Source: Gammaproteobacteria bacterium (lineage in GTDB: Bacteria; Pseudomonadota; Gammaproteobacteria; JADZEE01). Taken from it: a stretch of 64,000 bases of DNA. The stretch covers positions 1 through 64,000 of the forward strand of contig JADZEE010000106.1 in NCBI GenBank assembly GCA_020850735.1. The letters run 5' to 3'. Both the position numbers and the translations under genes were made by a program. Under the pieces are notes generated by a model that saw only the letters and a list, made by a program, of their open reading frames with translations, was not told where the DNA came from and did not search any database. This document shows, in pieces, positions 20,791 through 31,210 of the stretch; positions within the stretch are counted from its first letter, which is position 1; the number at the start of each line of letters is the position of its first letter.

Positions 20791-21996
20791 CTATCCGCGC
20801 ACGGGCATCGGCTGCAGGGCATAGCCGCGCAGCAGCGCCGCGAACTCCGCCAGGGCTTGAATGCCCGTTTCCTCCGCCTGCCGGCACCACTCGTTGAGCT
20901 GCTGCAGCAGGCGTTCCTGGCTGGCCCCGCGCTCGCTCCACAGCGCGAGCAGTCGCGCGCGAAACTGCACCACCACGGCCAGCCGGCGACTCGCCGCGAG
21001 CACGCCCGCGAGGCGGTGCTGCGCGTTGGCGTCCAGTGCCGAGGGATCGCGCGCGAGCAGCCCGCGAACTGATTTCAGCGCCGCCCGATACTGGCTGCCG
21101 GCCTGCCCCAGCTCGTCGCGATAGACCCGCCTGACGACCTGGCGCGCGTAGTCGGACATGACTTCCAGACGTGCGGTCACGACCGCCCGTACGGTCTCCA
21201 TGTCCACTTGCGCCTGGCGCCGGCGGATGTAACGCCGCGGCGCGAGCTTTTTCACGCGCGCAAGACGGGTCGCGGCGAGCATGCGGATGTAGGCCCAGCC
21301 CAGGTCGAATTCCCACCACCGCGCCGAAAACCTGGCGGAACTGGCAAAGGCGTGGTGGTTGTTGTGCAGCTCCTCGCCGCCGATGAGCACACCCCAGGGC
21401 ACGATGTTGCGCGAGGCGTCCGGGCTGTCGTAGTTGCGGTATCCAGCCCAGTGACCGATGCCGTTGATGATGCCGGCCGCGAAGAACGGGATCCAGGCCA
21501 TCTGGATCGCCCAGACGGTCAGCCCGAGCCAGCCGAACAGCAGGACGTTGACGAGCAGCATCACGGCGATACCCAGACCGCCGCGGGAACCGTAGAGGTG
21601 GCGTTCCAGCCAGTCATCGGGCGTACCGTGGCCGTAGCCGGCCACCACCGCCGGATCACGGGCCGCGCGCTGGTAGATCTCGGCGCCTTGCCACAGCACC
21701 TTGCGGATCCCGAGGATTTGCGGACTGTGGGGATCGCCGGACTGTTCGACGTGGGCGTGGTGCTTGCGGTGCACCGCCGCCCATTCCCGGGTCGACATGC
21801 CCGTCGACAGCCACAGCCACAGGCGGAAGGCGTGCGCCACCAGCGGGTGGAGATCGATGGCGCGGTGCGCCTGATGGCGGTGCAGATAAATGGTGACCGC
21901 GATGATGGTCGCATGCGTGAATACCAGCGTCACCAGCACGTAGCCCCACCAGGGGAGCTCCAGAAGGCCTTGATACATATTGGATACCTGTGGCAA
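20791..21996 (-). CDS. acyl-CoA (fatty acid) desaturase with C-terminal extension
   Basis: Histidine boxes HRHQAHRA, HRKHHAHVE, ELHNNHHAF; hydrophobic TM pairs. Confidence 0.9.
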   Translation of the reverse strand: MPQVSNMYQGLLELPWWGYVLVTLVFTHATIIAVTIYLHRHQAHRAIDLHPLVAHAFRLWLWLSTGMSTREWAAVHRKHHAHVEQSGDPHSPQILGIRKVLWQGAEIYQRAARDPAVVAGYGHGTPDDWLERHLYGSRGGLGIAVMLLVNVLLFGWLGLTVWAIQMAWIPFFAAGIINGIGHWAGYRNYDSPDASRNIVPWGVLIGGEELHNNHHAFASSARFSARWWEFDLGWAYIRMLAATRLARVKKLAPRRYIRRRQAQVDMETVRAVVTARLEVMSDYARQVVRRVYRDELGQAGSQYRAALKSVRGLLARDPSALDANAQHRLAGVLAASRRLAVVVQFRARLLALWSERGASQERLLQQLNEWCRQAEETGIQALAEFAALLRGYALQPMPVRG

Positions 21997-22037
21997 AACG
22001 GTTAAATCCTAACGGACGCCGCGCGGCCGGTACAATG

Positions 22038-24053
22038 TCAGCGGGCGCCATCGCGGCGCAGCAGGTGCAGGTTGCCACAGTTGTCCACACGCGCGCTCCA
22101 GTGCGGCGCGATCCAGGTCGTGGCGCCGCTTTCGGTGACGATGGCCGGCCCCTCGATCTGCGCCGCGGCAGCCAGATCGGTGCGCCGGTAGACCGGAACC
22201 GGCGCCGCCTGCCCGTGTACGGGCACGCGGCTCGCCGGGCGCAGGGCGGCCGGCGCGGCCGGCGCACGGGTGGTGAGCACGGCCGCGGGACCGCGCAGCC
22301 CCAGGCGCAGGTTCACCAGCTCGACCGGGGCGTCGAGGCGATGCCCGTAGCAGGCCTCGTGCGCGGCGTGGAATGCCGCCTGTGCGGCAGCCGGGTCACC
22401 GGTCCAGTCCACGTCCAGGGCGGCGGATTGGCCGCGATAGCACAACTCCAGTCGGGCGTGCCGTTCGATCCGTGCGCTGGCGATGCCCTCGGCGCGCAGT
22501 TGGGCCTCGCCACGTTCGGCAAGGCCGGCGAATCCGGTATCGATGGCCGTCGCCGCCAGCGCCGCGAGCGGCAGACCGACGGTATGCGACAGTTCCCGGC
22601 CGGCCGGCGCGACGACCATGCCGAAGGCCGACAACACGCCCGGGCTCTGCGGTACCAGCGCCCGATGCAGGCCGAGCAACTCGGCCAGATCGCAGACATG
22701 AAGACCACCGGCACCGCCGAAGGAAGTAAGCACATACTCATGCGGATCGATCCCGCGCTGTACGGAAACGACCCGCAGTGCCTGGACCATGCGATCGTTG
22801 GCGAGGCGCAAGACCCCGATGGCCGCGGCGGCCGCGTCGCCCAGCGCCAGTCGTCGCGCCAGCGCCGCCAGGGCCGCACGGGCGGCTTCGCCATCGACGG
22901 CCAGCTGTCCGGCCAGACACGCCCCGGCCGGGATGCGACCGAGGACGACGTTGGCGTCGGTCACGGTCGGTTCGTGCCCGCCGCGGCCATAGCACACCGG
23001 TCCGGGGACGGCGCCGGCCGAGCGCGGTCCGACCTGCAGCGCCCCGCCCGCATCGACGAAAGCGATGGATCCGCCGCCGGCGCCGATGGTGTGTATGTCG
23101 GCCATCGGCACTGCGACCGGATAGGGGCCGATGCGGCCGTGGCGGGTCAGGCGGATATCGCCGTCGACGATGGCGACGTCGGTGGAAGTACCACCCATGT
23201 CGAAGGTGAGCAGGCGGGCGATCCCGGCCATGGAGCCGACCGCACGCGCGCCCGCCAGACCACCGGCGGGGCCGGACAGCAGCAGGTGAACGGCGAGGCG
23301 GCCCGCCTGCGCGGCGTCGCAGGTGAGCCCCGAGCTCTGCATGACCGCCACGGGTGCCGGCGCAATGGACGCCGCCAGGCGCTCCAGATAGCGTTGCAGC
23401 AGCGGGCCGACGTAGGCGTTCAGCCACGTCGCCATGGCGCGCTCGTACTCGCGCAATACCGGCAGCACGGCGGACGAGCGGCTGACGAACAGCGCTGCGG
23501 GCATGGCTGCTGCCACAGCCCGCTCGAAGCGGTCGTCGAGAAACGAGAACAGCAGGCAGATGGCGACCGCTTCGGGGCCACAGCCGACGATCGCCGTGCG
23601 CAGTTGCTCGAGGTCGGCGTCGGACAGCGGCTCCACCACCGTGCCGTCGGCTGCGAGCCGGCCGCCGGTCTCCAGGCACAGCTCAGGCGGCACCGGCGGT
23701 GGCACCGGGACCGGCGTCAGGTCGTACAGCTCACGGCGCGCCTGACGACCGATCGCGAGCAGATCGGCGAGGCCGCGGTTGGTCACGAACGCCGTGCGCG
23801 CGCCACGACCCTCGAGGACGGCGTTGGTCCCCACCGTCGAGCCGTGTACGAGGCGCGCACGCAGCGGATCGACGTTGAGCGCGGCGAGGCCGGCGAGTAT
23901 CGCCTGCTCGGGCGCCGCCGGGGTCGACAGCAGCTTGTGCGTACGCAGACCCTCGTCGTCATGGCAGACGAAGTCGGTGAAGGTGCCGCCGGTGTCGACG
24001 CCGACGATCTGCGGCCCGTGCCTGCTCACGACGGGGCGATCGGTCGAAGGCAT
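22038..24053 (-). CDS. hydantoinase/oxoprolinase family protein (HyuA-like)
   Basis: GVDTGGTFTDFVCHDDEGLRTHKLLSTPAAPEQAILAGL, FDMGGTSTDVAIVDG, GAGGGSIAFVDAGGALQVGPRSAGAVPGPVCYGRGG. Confidence 0.93.
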   Translation of the reverse strand: MPSTDRPVVSRHGPQIVGVDTGGTFTDFVCHDDEGLRTHKLLSTPAAPEQAILAGLAALNVDPLRARLVHGSTVGTNAVLEGRGARTAFVTNRGLADLLAIGRQARRELYDLTPVPVPPPVPPELCLETGGRLAADGTVVEPLSDADLEQLRTAIVGCGPEAVAICLLFSFLDDRFERAVAAAMPAALFVSRSSAVLPVLREYERAMATWLNAYVGPLLQRYLERLAASIAPAPVAVMQSSGLTCDAAQAGRLAVHLLLSGPAGGLAGARAVGSMAGIARLLTFDMGGTSTDVAIVDGDIRLTRHGRIGPYPVAVPMADIHTIGAGGGSIAFVDAGGALQVGPRSAGAVPGPVCYGRGGHEPTVTDANVVLGRIPAGACLAGQLAVDGEAARAALAALARRLALGDAAAAAIGVLRLANDRMVQALRVVSVQRGIDPHEYVLTSFGGAGGLHVCDLAELLGLHRALVPQSPGVLSAFGMVVAPAGRELSHTVGLPLAALAATAIDTGFAGLAERGEAQLRAEGIASARIERHARLELCYRGQSAALDVDWTGDPAAAQAAFHAAHEACYGHRLDAPVELVNLRLGLRGPAAVLTTRAPAAPAALRPASRVPVHGQAAPVPVYRRTDLAAAAQIEGPAIVTESGATTWIAPHWSARVDNCGNLHLLRRDGAR

Positions 24054-24213
24054 CGATATCCGGATGGCGGCAGCGGTGGTTGGTCAGTGGCGATCACGGC
24101 TGGCTGTCGGCGCGCGGCGTGGTCCGGCACGCTTGCAATGGGGACGCCGACGCCAATAATAGCGCAGCCATGCCACAACCCCATCCTGTCGCGCTGGCCG
24201 TCGGCACGCCGCG

Positions 24214-25164
24214 ATGACCGAGTCCGCGCCCCAGCCCCTGCTCACTGCCGAGCGCCTCAGCCGGTACTACGGCGAGCATTGCGCTGTCCGTGAGTTGTCG
24301 CTCGCGCTGCACCGTGGCGAGGTCCTCGGCTTTCTCGGCCCCAACGGCGCCGGCAAGTCCACGACCATGAAAATGCTCGCTGGCGTGCTGGCGCCGAATG
24401 ACGGGGACGTCGTCATCGAGGGCATCGATCTCACTGCCGATCCGCGCGCCGCCAAGAGCCGGCTCGGCTACCTGCCCGAGCACCCGCCGCTCACACGGGA
24501 GCTGACCGTCGACGAATTCCTCGATTTCTGCGCCCGCCTGCATCGCGTTCCCGCACGCGACGTGCGTGCCGCGCGGGAACGCGTCAAGGCACGCTGTGGC
24601 CTGAACGCGGTGGGACGGCGACTGCTCGGCAATCTCTCCAAGGGCTTTCAGCAACGCGTGGGTATCGCCCAGGCGATCATCCACGCGCCGGCGGTGGTGA
24701 TCCTGGACGAGCCGACCGTCGGCCTCGATCCGATCCAGATCCGCGAAATCCGGGCGCTCATTCGCGAGCTCGGGCGCGACCACGCGGTGATCCTGTCCAC
24801 GCACATCCTGCCCGAGGTGCAAGCGGTGTGCGAACGCGTGGTCATCATTCATGCCGGTCGCATCGTGCTCGACGAGCGCGTCGAGGCACTCGCTGATCGC
24901 AGCGGCGCAGGAGCGCTGCGCGTGGGCCTGCGGCGCGCGCCGCCCGTCGCGGTGCTGGCCGCACTGCCGGGCGTGAGCGCCGTCGAAGCGCTCGGCGCAG
25001 ACCGTTTCGTCCTGCGCCACGACGGCGGCGACGCACTCGTCGAAACGCTTGCCGCACGCGCGGTCGGCGACGGCTGGGGGCTCACCGAGCTCACACCGGT
25101 CGGCACCTCGCTCGAAGAGGTGTTCGTCGCCCTCACCGGCGGCGATGCGGAGGCCGCCGCGTGA
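24214..25164 (+). CDS. ABC transporter ATP-binding protein (GldA-like)
   Basis: GPNGAGKSTTMKMLAGVLAPNDGDVVIEGIDL, LSKGFQQRVGIAQAIIHAPAVVILDEPTVGLDPIQIREIR. Confidence 0.94.
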   Translation: MTESAPQPLLTAERLSRYYGEHCAVRELSLALHRGEVLGFLGPNGAGKSTTMKMLAGVLAPNDGDVVIEGIDLTADPRAAKSRLGYLPEHPPLTRELTVDEFLDFCARLHRVPARDVRAARERVKARCGLNAVGRRLLGNLSKGFQQRVGIAQAIIHAPAVVILDEPTVGLDPIQIREIRALIRELGRDHAVILSTHILPEVQAVCERVVIIHAGRIVLDERVEALADRSGAGALRVGLRRAPPVAVLAALPGVSAVEALGADRFVLRHDGGDALVETLAARAVGDGWGLTELTPVGTSLEEVFVALTGGDAEAAA

Positions 25165-25916
25165 TCCGCGCGATCGCGGGCCGTGAGCTGCGCGTGATGT
25201 TCGCTTCGCCACTCGCCTGGGTGGTGCTGGCCGTCATCCAGTTCCTGACCGCCTGGTTCTTTCTCGGCAACCTGGAGTACTACACGCAGGTACAGCCACG
25301 CCTCGCCGCGCTCGGAGCCGAGCGTGGCGTCACCGATCTCGTCATCGCGCCGACGCTCGCCACGGCCGCCGTGCTGCTGCTGCTCGCGGCGCCGCTGCTG
25401 ACCATGCGCGCGGTGAGCGAGGAGCGGCGCAACGACACACTGACGCTGCTGCTCGCCGCGCCGCTGTCCGCGCTCGAGATCGTGCTCGGCAAGTTCCTCG
25501 GTCTGCTCGCGCTGTTCACCCTGATGGCCGTGATGATCGGTCTCATGCCGCTCAGCCTGCTCGCCGGCACGAATCTCGATTTCGGCCAGCTCGCCGCGGC
25601 GTGGATGGCGCTGGTGCTGCTGCTCGCGGCGTTCGCCGCGATCGGCCTGTTCGCCTCCTGCCTCACGGCGCAACCGGTCATCGCCGCGATGGTGAGCTTC
25701 GGCGTGCTGCTGCTGCTGTGGGTCATGGACATCGCCGTCGTCGCGCGGGGCGACGACGCGCCGGGTGTGCTCAGCTATCTGTCCATGCTGCGCCACTTCG
25801 AGTCCCTGTTGCAGGGTGTATTCGACAGCGCCGACGTCGCGTATTTCGTCATTCTCGTCGCCGTGTTCATCACCTTGTCCACCTGGCGGCTCGAGGCCGA
25901 TCGGCTGGAGCGCTGA
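25161..25916 (+). CDS. ABC transporter permease (GldF-like)
   Basis: Six hydrophobic segments; AGRELRVMFASPLAWVVLAVIQFLTAWFF; GTG start overlapping the ATPase stop. Confidence 0.88.
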   Translation: MIRAIAGRELRVMFASPLAWVVLAVIQFLTAWFFLGNLEYYTQVQPRLAALGAERGVTDLVIAPTLATAAVLLLLAAPLLTMRAVSEERRNDTLTLLLAAPLSALEIVLGKFLGLLALFTLMAVMIGLMPLSLLAGTNLDFGQLAAAWMALVLLLAAFAAIGLFASCLTAQPVIAAMVSFGVLLLLWVMDIAVVARGDDAPGVLSYLSMLRHFESLLQGVFDSADVAYFVILVAVFITLSTWRLEADRLER

Positions 25917-25923
25917 AGCCCCG

Positions 25924-27279
25924 ATGCGAGCATTTTCCGGCAAGCGCGGGCTCATGCGTGTGCAGCTGTGGTTGTTCGCTGTGCTCGTAATCGCCGTCGC
26001 GGGGCTCAGCGCCTGGCTGAGTACGCGCTATCGTTTCGAGATCGATCTCACGGCGACCGGGCGGCACACGCTGTCCGCGGCGAGCCGGGATGTGCTGGAC
26101 GTGCTGGCCGGGCCGGTGGTCGTCACCGCCTATGCCGGCCCCGATCCAGGACTGCGCGCTCGGATCCGCAACCTGGTCGAGCCCTACCAGCGGCGCAAAC
26201 CGGATGTGGAACTGCGTTTTCTCGACCCCGACACGGTCCCGGATCTGGTGCGCGAGCAGGGCGTCAGCACGGCTGGAGAGCTGGTGATCACTTACGCCGA
26301 GCGCCGCGAACACGTGCAGCAACTGACCGAGCAGGCGCTCACCAATGCGCTCGTGGCCGTCGGGCGTGGCGGCGAACGCTACGTCGCATTCGTGGAGGGT
26401 CATGGCGAACGCAGCCCGTTCGGCGAGGCCAACTTCGACGTCGGCGAATGGGCGCAGCATCTGCAGAGCCGCGGTTTCAAGGTGCAGAACGTCAATCTGG
26501 CGCAGCAGTCGGGCGTACCGGACAACACCACCGTGCTCGTCATCGCTTCGCCCCAGGTGAGCTACCTGCCGGGTGAGGTGGCTGCAATCGGCGATTTCAT
26601 CGCCCGCGGCGGCAATCTGTTGTGGCTGCTCGAGCCCGGCGATCTGCACGGTCTCGCGTCGCTCGCCGCGACGCTCGGGATCGAGCCTGTCGGCGGCACG
26701 ATCGTCGACCCGGCGACGCAGCTGTTCGGCATCGATCAGCCGGCATTCGTGGTCGTGACCGGTTATCCCGCAATCGACCCCGTGCGGGATTTCGGCTATC
26801 CGACGGTGTTTCCGCTGGCCAGCGGCCTCGGCCACGGCCAGGGCGGCGAGTGGACGCAGGAGACCATCCTGTCGACGGGTGACGGCGCGTGGAGCGAAAC
26901 CGGCGAGCTCGCCGGCAATGTCGGCTACGACGAGGAAAGCGACTTCCCGGGTCCGCTCGCGATCGGCGTGACCATCGCCCGCAGCCGCAGCGGCCCGGGC
27001 GGCGATGCGCGGCAGCGGGTGGTCGTGATCGGCGACGGCGACTTCCTTGCCAACAGCTACCTCGGCAACGGCGGCAATCTGGATCTCGGCTTGCGCCTGG
27101 TCAACTGGCTGGCCAGCGACGAGCACCTGGTCGACGTGCCGGCACGCACCGCGCCGGATCTCAATCTGGAGCTGTCGCCCGCGACCGGCATCGGCCTGGC
27201 GGTGTGGTTTTTGTTCGGCTGCCCGGTGCTGCTCGCCGGCATCGGCGTCGCCGTCTGGCGCCGGCGCCGGCACGCCTGA
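25924..27279 (+). CDS. GldG-like ABC auxiliary protein
   Basis: N-terminal TM, RYRFEIDLTATGRHTLSAASRDVLDVLAGPVVVTAYAGPDPGLRARIRNLVEPYQRR, FVEGHGERSPFG, C-terminal TM. Confidence 0.88.
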   Translation: MRAFSGKRGLMRVQLWLFAVLVIAVAGLSAWLSTRYRFEIDLTATGRHTLSAASRDVLDVLAGPVVVTAYAGPDPGLRARIRNLVEPYQRRKPDVELRFLDPDTVPDLVREQGVSTAGELVITYAERREHVQQLTEQALTNALVAVGRGGERYVAFVEGHGERSPFGEANFDVGEWAQHLQSRGFKVQNVNLAQQSGVPDNTTVLVIASPQVSYLPGEVAAIGDFIARGGNLLWLLEPGDLHGLASLAATLGIEPVGGTIVDPATQLFGIDQPAFVVVTGYPAIDPVRDFGYPTVFPLASGLGHGQGGEWTQETILSTGDGAWSETGELAGNVGYDEESDFPGPLAIGVTIARSRSGPGGDARQRVVVIGDGDFLANSYLGNGGNLDLGLRLVNWLASDEHLVDVPARTAPDLNLELSPATGIGLAVWFLFGCPVLLAGIGVAVWRRRRHA

Positions 27280-27284
27280 TCCGG

Positions 27285-28142
27285 ATGCAGCGACGTACGC
27301 TGGTGAACGTGGTGCTGGCCGGCATCGTGGCCGCGCTGGCCGCCGTTGCCCTGCTGCAGCCGGGGCGATCGCCGCCGCCGGCGCCCCAGCCGATCGCCAG
27401 CATCGATGCGCAGACCGTGCGCACGATCACCATCGAGCGCCCGGACCAGCCCGACATACTGATGGAGCGTGACGAGGGCAACTGGTGGCTGCACGCGCCG
27501 CTCGCGGGACCGGCCAACCCGGTGCGCATCGATACGCTGCTGGAACTGCCGGCAACGCGCACCGCCACCCGCCTGGAAATACAGCCCGGCGAGCTGGGAC
27601 GCTACGGTCTGGCGCCACCCCGGGCGAGCGTGAGTTACGACGACCTCACGATCGACGTGGGCGATACGCAGCCGCTGGACGGCCGTCGCTACGTACGTGT
27701 GGGCACGAGCGTATTTCTGGTGCACGAGATGGTGTATGCCTTCCTCGTCAGCCATGCCGCCGAGTTCATGCGGCCTGATCTCGTCGATCCCGGTGCGCAG
27801 CTGACCGCGATCGTGCTGCCCGATCGCGCGCTCGGGCTGCACGACGGACACTGGCGGGTCGTGTCGGGCGCCCCGCTCGAGGACGCCGGCGTGCAGGCAA
27901 TCGTCCGCGCGTGGCAGCAGACGCGGGCGGTGCGCGTGGCTGCGCGCGACGAACGTGCCGCACAAGCGACCATCACGCTCGAATTCGTCGGCGGTGCACG
28001 GGTCGATTACGACGTACTCGCCACCACGCCGTTGCTCGAGCTCGGCCGCGCTGACCGCGGCGTGCGCTACCAGATAGACGGTCCGAGCGCTGCGAGGCTG
28101 CTGGCGAAATCGCAGGAGAACACGACGGCGACAGCGCCCTGA
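27285..28142 (+). CDS. DUF4340 domain-containing protein
   Basis: N-terminal TM; ITIERPDQPDILMERDEGNWWLHAPLAGPANPVRIDTLLELP, GLAPPRASVSYDDLTIDVGDTQPLDGRRYVRVG. Confidence 0.85.
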   Translation: MQRRTLVNVVLAGIVAALAAVALLQPGRSPPPAPQPIASIDAQTVRTITIERPDQPDILMERDEGNWWLHAPLAGPANPVRIDTLLELPATRTATRLEIQPGELGRYGLAPPRASVSYDDLTIDVGDTQPLDGRRYVRVGTSVFLVHEMVYAFLVSHAAEFMRPDLVDPGAQLTAIVLPDRALGLHDGHWRVVSGAPLEDAGVQAIVRAWQQTRAVRVAARDERAAQATITLEFVGGARVDYDVLATTPLLELGRADRGVRYQIDGPSAARLLAKSQENTTATAP

Positions 28143-28954
28143 TGCCCGAGCTACCCGAAGTCGAGACCACGCGCCTCGGCATCGAGCCCTGCTTGCAGAG
28201 TCAACGCATCCGCACCGTGGTGGTGCGCGACGCGAGGCTGCGCTGGCCGGTCGCCGCCGATCTCGGCGCGCGACTGGCCGGGGCGTGGATCACGGGCGTG
28301 CGCAGGCGCGCGAAGTACCTGCTCATCGACACCTCCGGCGGCACGCTGATCGTGCACCTGGGCATGTCCGGCAGCCTGCGGGTCGTGCCGGCCGCGACCC
28401 CGCCGGGAGCGCACGATCACGTCGACGTCGTGCTCGGCAATGACCGTTGCCTGCGCCTGCGCGATCCCCGCCGCTTCGGCAGTGTGCACTGGAGCGCGCA
28501 GCCGGAACGGCACGCGCTGCTCGCCAGGCTCGGGCCGGAACCCTTCGACGCGGTCTTCGACGGCCGCTACCTGCGCGCGCGCGCGCGCGGCCGCCGCCAG
28601 CCGGTGAAGAGTTTTCTGATGGATGCGCACACGGTCGTCGGCGTAGGCAACATCTACGCGTCCGAGTCCCTGCACCGCGCCGGGATCCATCCGTGCCGCG
28701 CGGCGGCTCGGATCAGTGGTGAACGTTACGAGCGGCTCGCCCGGTCGGTGGTCGCGGTGCTGCGCGAAGCGATCAGCGCCGGCGGGACGACGCTGCGCGA
28801 TTTCGTTGCCAGCGACGGCAGCCCGGGGTATTTCCGCGCCCGGCTGGCCGTCTACGATCGCGCCGGCGAGCCTTGCGTGCGTTGCGGTACCCGGATCCGC
28901 CGGCTCGTCGTCGGCCAGCGCGCGACCTACTACTGCCCGACCTGCCAGCATTGA
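28142..28954 (+). CDS. mutM: formamidopyrimidine-DNA glycosylase
   Basis: MPELPEVETTRLGI, VVGVGNIYASESLHRAGIHP, C-terminal zinc finger CVRCGTRIRRLVVGQRATYYCPTCQ. Confidence 0.96.
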   Translation: MPELPEVETTRLGIEPCLQSQRIRTVVVRDARLRWPVAADLGARLAGAWITGVRRRAKYLLIDTSGGTLIVHLGMSGSLRVVPAATPPGAHDHVDVVLGNDRCLRLRDPRRFGSVHWSAQPERHALLARLGPEPFDAVFDGRYLRARARGRRQPVKSFLMDAHTVVGVGNIYASESLHRAGIHPCRAAARISGERYERLARSVVAVLREAISAGGTTLRDFVASDGSPGYFRARLAVYDRAGEPCVRCGTRIRRLVVGQRATYYCPTCQH

Positions 28955-28969
28955 CCCGGTAAAACCGGT

Positions 28970-29054
28970 AAAACCGGGGTCAGACTCGAATTTCCCCCGC
29001 AAGCGTCCGAAAATCCACCACTGATTCCGGAAATTCGAGTCTGACCCCGGTTTT
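28970..29054. repeat. perfect 24-bp inverted repeat with 37-nt loop (REP/Y1-transposase-type repeat candidate)
   Basis: AAAACCGGGGTCAGACTCGAATTT (28970-28993) and exact reverse complement AAATTCGAGTCTGACCCCGGTTTT (29031-29054). Confidence 0.9.
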
Positions 29055-29060
29055 GCGGCG

Positions 29061-30734
29061 CTAGTCGTAGCCCGGGACGCCCTCGCCACGGGGATCACTG
29101 GCTGCCGTGACGGCGCCGGTCACGCGGTCCCACAGGACCGCCTGCATGTTGCCGTAGGTGCGGCCGACTTCGGTCAGGGTATGCCCGCGCGCACGCAGGG
29201 CGGCCTGCTCGGCGTCGTCCAGGCCACCGCGCTCGAACTGCACTTCATCCGGCAGGTACTGATGATGGTAGCGCGGCTCCGAAACCCAGCGCGCGGGCGG
29301 CTCGCCGGCGGCGAACTCCAGCACCCCCAGCAGCACCATGCTGATGATCCGGCTGCCACCGGGCGTACCGAGAATGCCGATGCGCGCGGGTGTCTCGACG
29401 AAGGTCGGCGTCATGCTCGACAGCGGCCGCTTGCCGGGGGCGATGGCGTTCGCGTTCACGCCCACCAGTCCATAGGCGTTGGGCGTCATCGGCTTGGCGG
29501 AGAAATCGTCCATCTCGTCGTTGAGAACCACGCCGGTACCGGGTGGCACGAAGGCCGCGCCGAACGGCAGATTGATACTGAGCGTGGCGGCGACGCGGTT
29601 GCCTTCGCGATCGATGACGGAGAAATGCGTCGTGTGCGTACCCACGGGTTCCGGCTCGCCGGCGGGCGGCAGTGAGCTGCTCGGCGTCGCGCGGGCGGGA
29701 TCGATACTTGCCCGCATTTTCGCGGCATATTGCGGATCGAGCAAATGCGTGACGGGCACGTCGACGAAGTCCGGATCACCGAGATAATCCGCGCGGTCGC
29801 GGTAAGCACGACGCATCGCCTCGATCACGACGTGATGGCGATCGGTAGCGCTCATGGATGGCAGATCCCAGGGCGCCAGGATATTCAGCGCCTCGAGCAG
29901 CACGACGCCGCCGGAGGACGGCAATGCGGCGGTGACGACACGGACGCCACGGTACTCGCCGATCACCGGCTCGCGCTCGATTACCCGGTACGCGGCGAGA
30001 TCGCGTCGCGACCAGCGTCCACCGGCAGCGCGAACGCCGGCCACCAGACGTTCAGCCACGTTCCCGGAGTAAAAACCGCGCGCTCCGTCTTGCGCGACGA
30101 TTGCCAGCGTCGCGGCGAGATCGGCCTGCTTGAGCACGTGACCGACCGGCGGTGGCTCGCCGTCGAGCAGAAATATCGCTGCCGCTTCGGGATCGCGGCG
30201 CAGCACATCGGCGCGGTAACCGGCGAGCATGCGGTAGCGCTCGGTGACCACAAAGCCGTCGCGTGCCAGACGAATGGCCGGCGCCAGGTTCCGCGCCAGC
30301 GGCAGTCGGCCGTAGCGCGAGGCGAGGTACTCGAGTGCCGCGACCTCGCCCGGGATGCCGGCCGCGAGCGGGCCGTTGACGGCACGATCGCGATCGACCT
30401 CACCGGTCGCGTTCAGGTACATGTCGCGGTCGGCCTCGGCGGGGGCAGTCTCGCGGCCGTCGATCATCACGTCGCGACCGTCACTCGCACGGTGCAGCAG
30501 CCAGAAGCCCCCGCCACCGAGTCCCGAGCTGTAAGGTTCGACCACGGCCAGCGCCGCGGAAACCGCCACGGCTGCGTCGAACGCGTTGCCCCCGGCCGCG
30601 AGGATCTCGATACCCGCTTCGGTGGCGAGCGGGTGCGCACTGGCGAGGGCCGCCCGCGGTGGCGCATCGGCCGCCGCCGCGGGCAACACAACGACGAGGA
30701 CCAGCGCGCACCAGTTGCGGTGCACTGCCCTCAC
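29061..30734 (-). CDS. ggt: gamma-glutamyltransferase
   Basis: [94 protein letters not shown]. Confidence 0.95.
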   Translation of the reverse strand: MRAVHRNWCALVLVVVLPAAAADAPPRAALASAHPLATEAGIEILAAGGNAFDAAVAVSAALAVVEPYSSGLGGGGFWLLHRASDGRDVMIDGRETAPAEADRDMYLNATGEVDRDRAVNGPLAAGIPGEVAALEYLASRYGRLPLARNLAPAIRLARDGFVVTERYRMLAGYRADVLRRDPEAAAIFLLDGEPPPVGHVLKQADLAATLAIVAQDGARGFYSGNVAERLVAGVRAAGGRWSRRDLAAYRVIEREPVIGEYRGVRVVTAALPSSGGVVLLEALNILAPWDLPSMSATDRHHVVIEAMRRAYRDRADYLGDPDFVDVPVTHLLDPQYAAKMRASIDPARATPSSSLPPAGEPEPVGTHTTHFSVIDREGNRVAATLSINLPFGAAFVPPGTGVVLNDEMDDFSAKPMTPNAYGLVGVNANAIAPGKRPLSSMTPTFVETPARIGILGTPGGSRIISMVLLGVLEFAAGEPPARWVSEPRYHHQYLPDEVQFERGGLDDAEQAALRARGHTLTEVGRTYGNMQAVLWDRVTGAVTAASDPRGEGVPGYD

Positions 30735-31210
30735 CGCCAGCGTTCCCGCAGCGCGGCCAGCACGCGCTTGTCGACGAACGCGCTGACGTCACCGCCCAGC
30801 GCCGCAATTTCGCGCACCAGGCTGGAGGAGATGTAACTGTACTGCTCGGCCGGGGTCAGGAAGATCGTGTCCGCTTCCGGGATGAGCTTGCGGTTCATGC
30901 TCGCCATCTGGAATTCCATCTCGAAGTCCGATACCGCGCGCAGACCGCGCAGCAGCAGCGTGGCGCCCACCTGACGGGCGAAGTCGGCGAGCAAGCCCTC
31001 GAAGCGTTGCACCTCGACATTGCTGAACGGGCTCAGTACGTCGCGTGCGAGCGCGACGCGTTCGTCCGCGGAAAACGCCGTCGCTTTCGCGGTCGACGCG
31101 GCGACACCCACGATGACGCGATCGAAGATGAGCGCGGCGCGCGCGACGATGTCGGTGTGGCCGTTGGTCACCGGGTCGAAAGTACCCGGGTAGATGATGG
31201 TGCCCTTCAT
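30731..31210 (-). CDS. coaD: pantetheine-phosphate adenylyltransferase
   Basis: [92 protein letters not shown]. Confidence 0.97.
   Translation of the reverse strand: MKGTIIYPGTFDPVTNGHTDIVARAALIFDRVIVGVAASTAKATAFSADERVALARDVLSPFSNVEVQRFEGLLADFARQVGATLLLRGLRAVSDFEMEFQMASMNRKLIPEADTIFLTPAEQYSYISSSLVREIAALGGDVSAFVDKRVLAALRERWR

Noticed and set aside
21990-24293. 767-aa plus-strand ORF
   Set aside because: Antisense to the HyuA-like gene and lacks recognisable domains.
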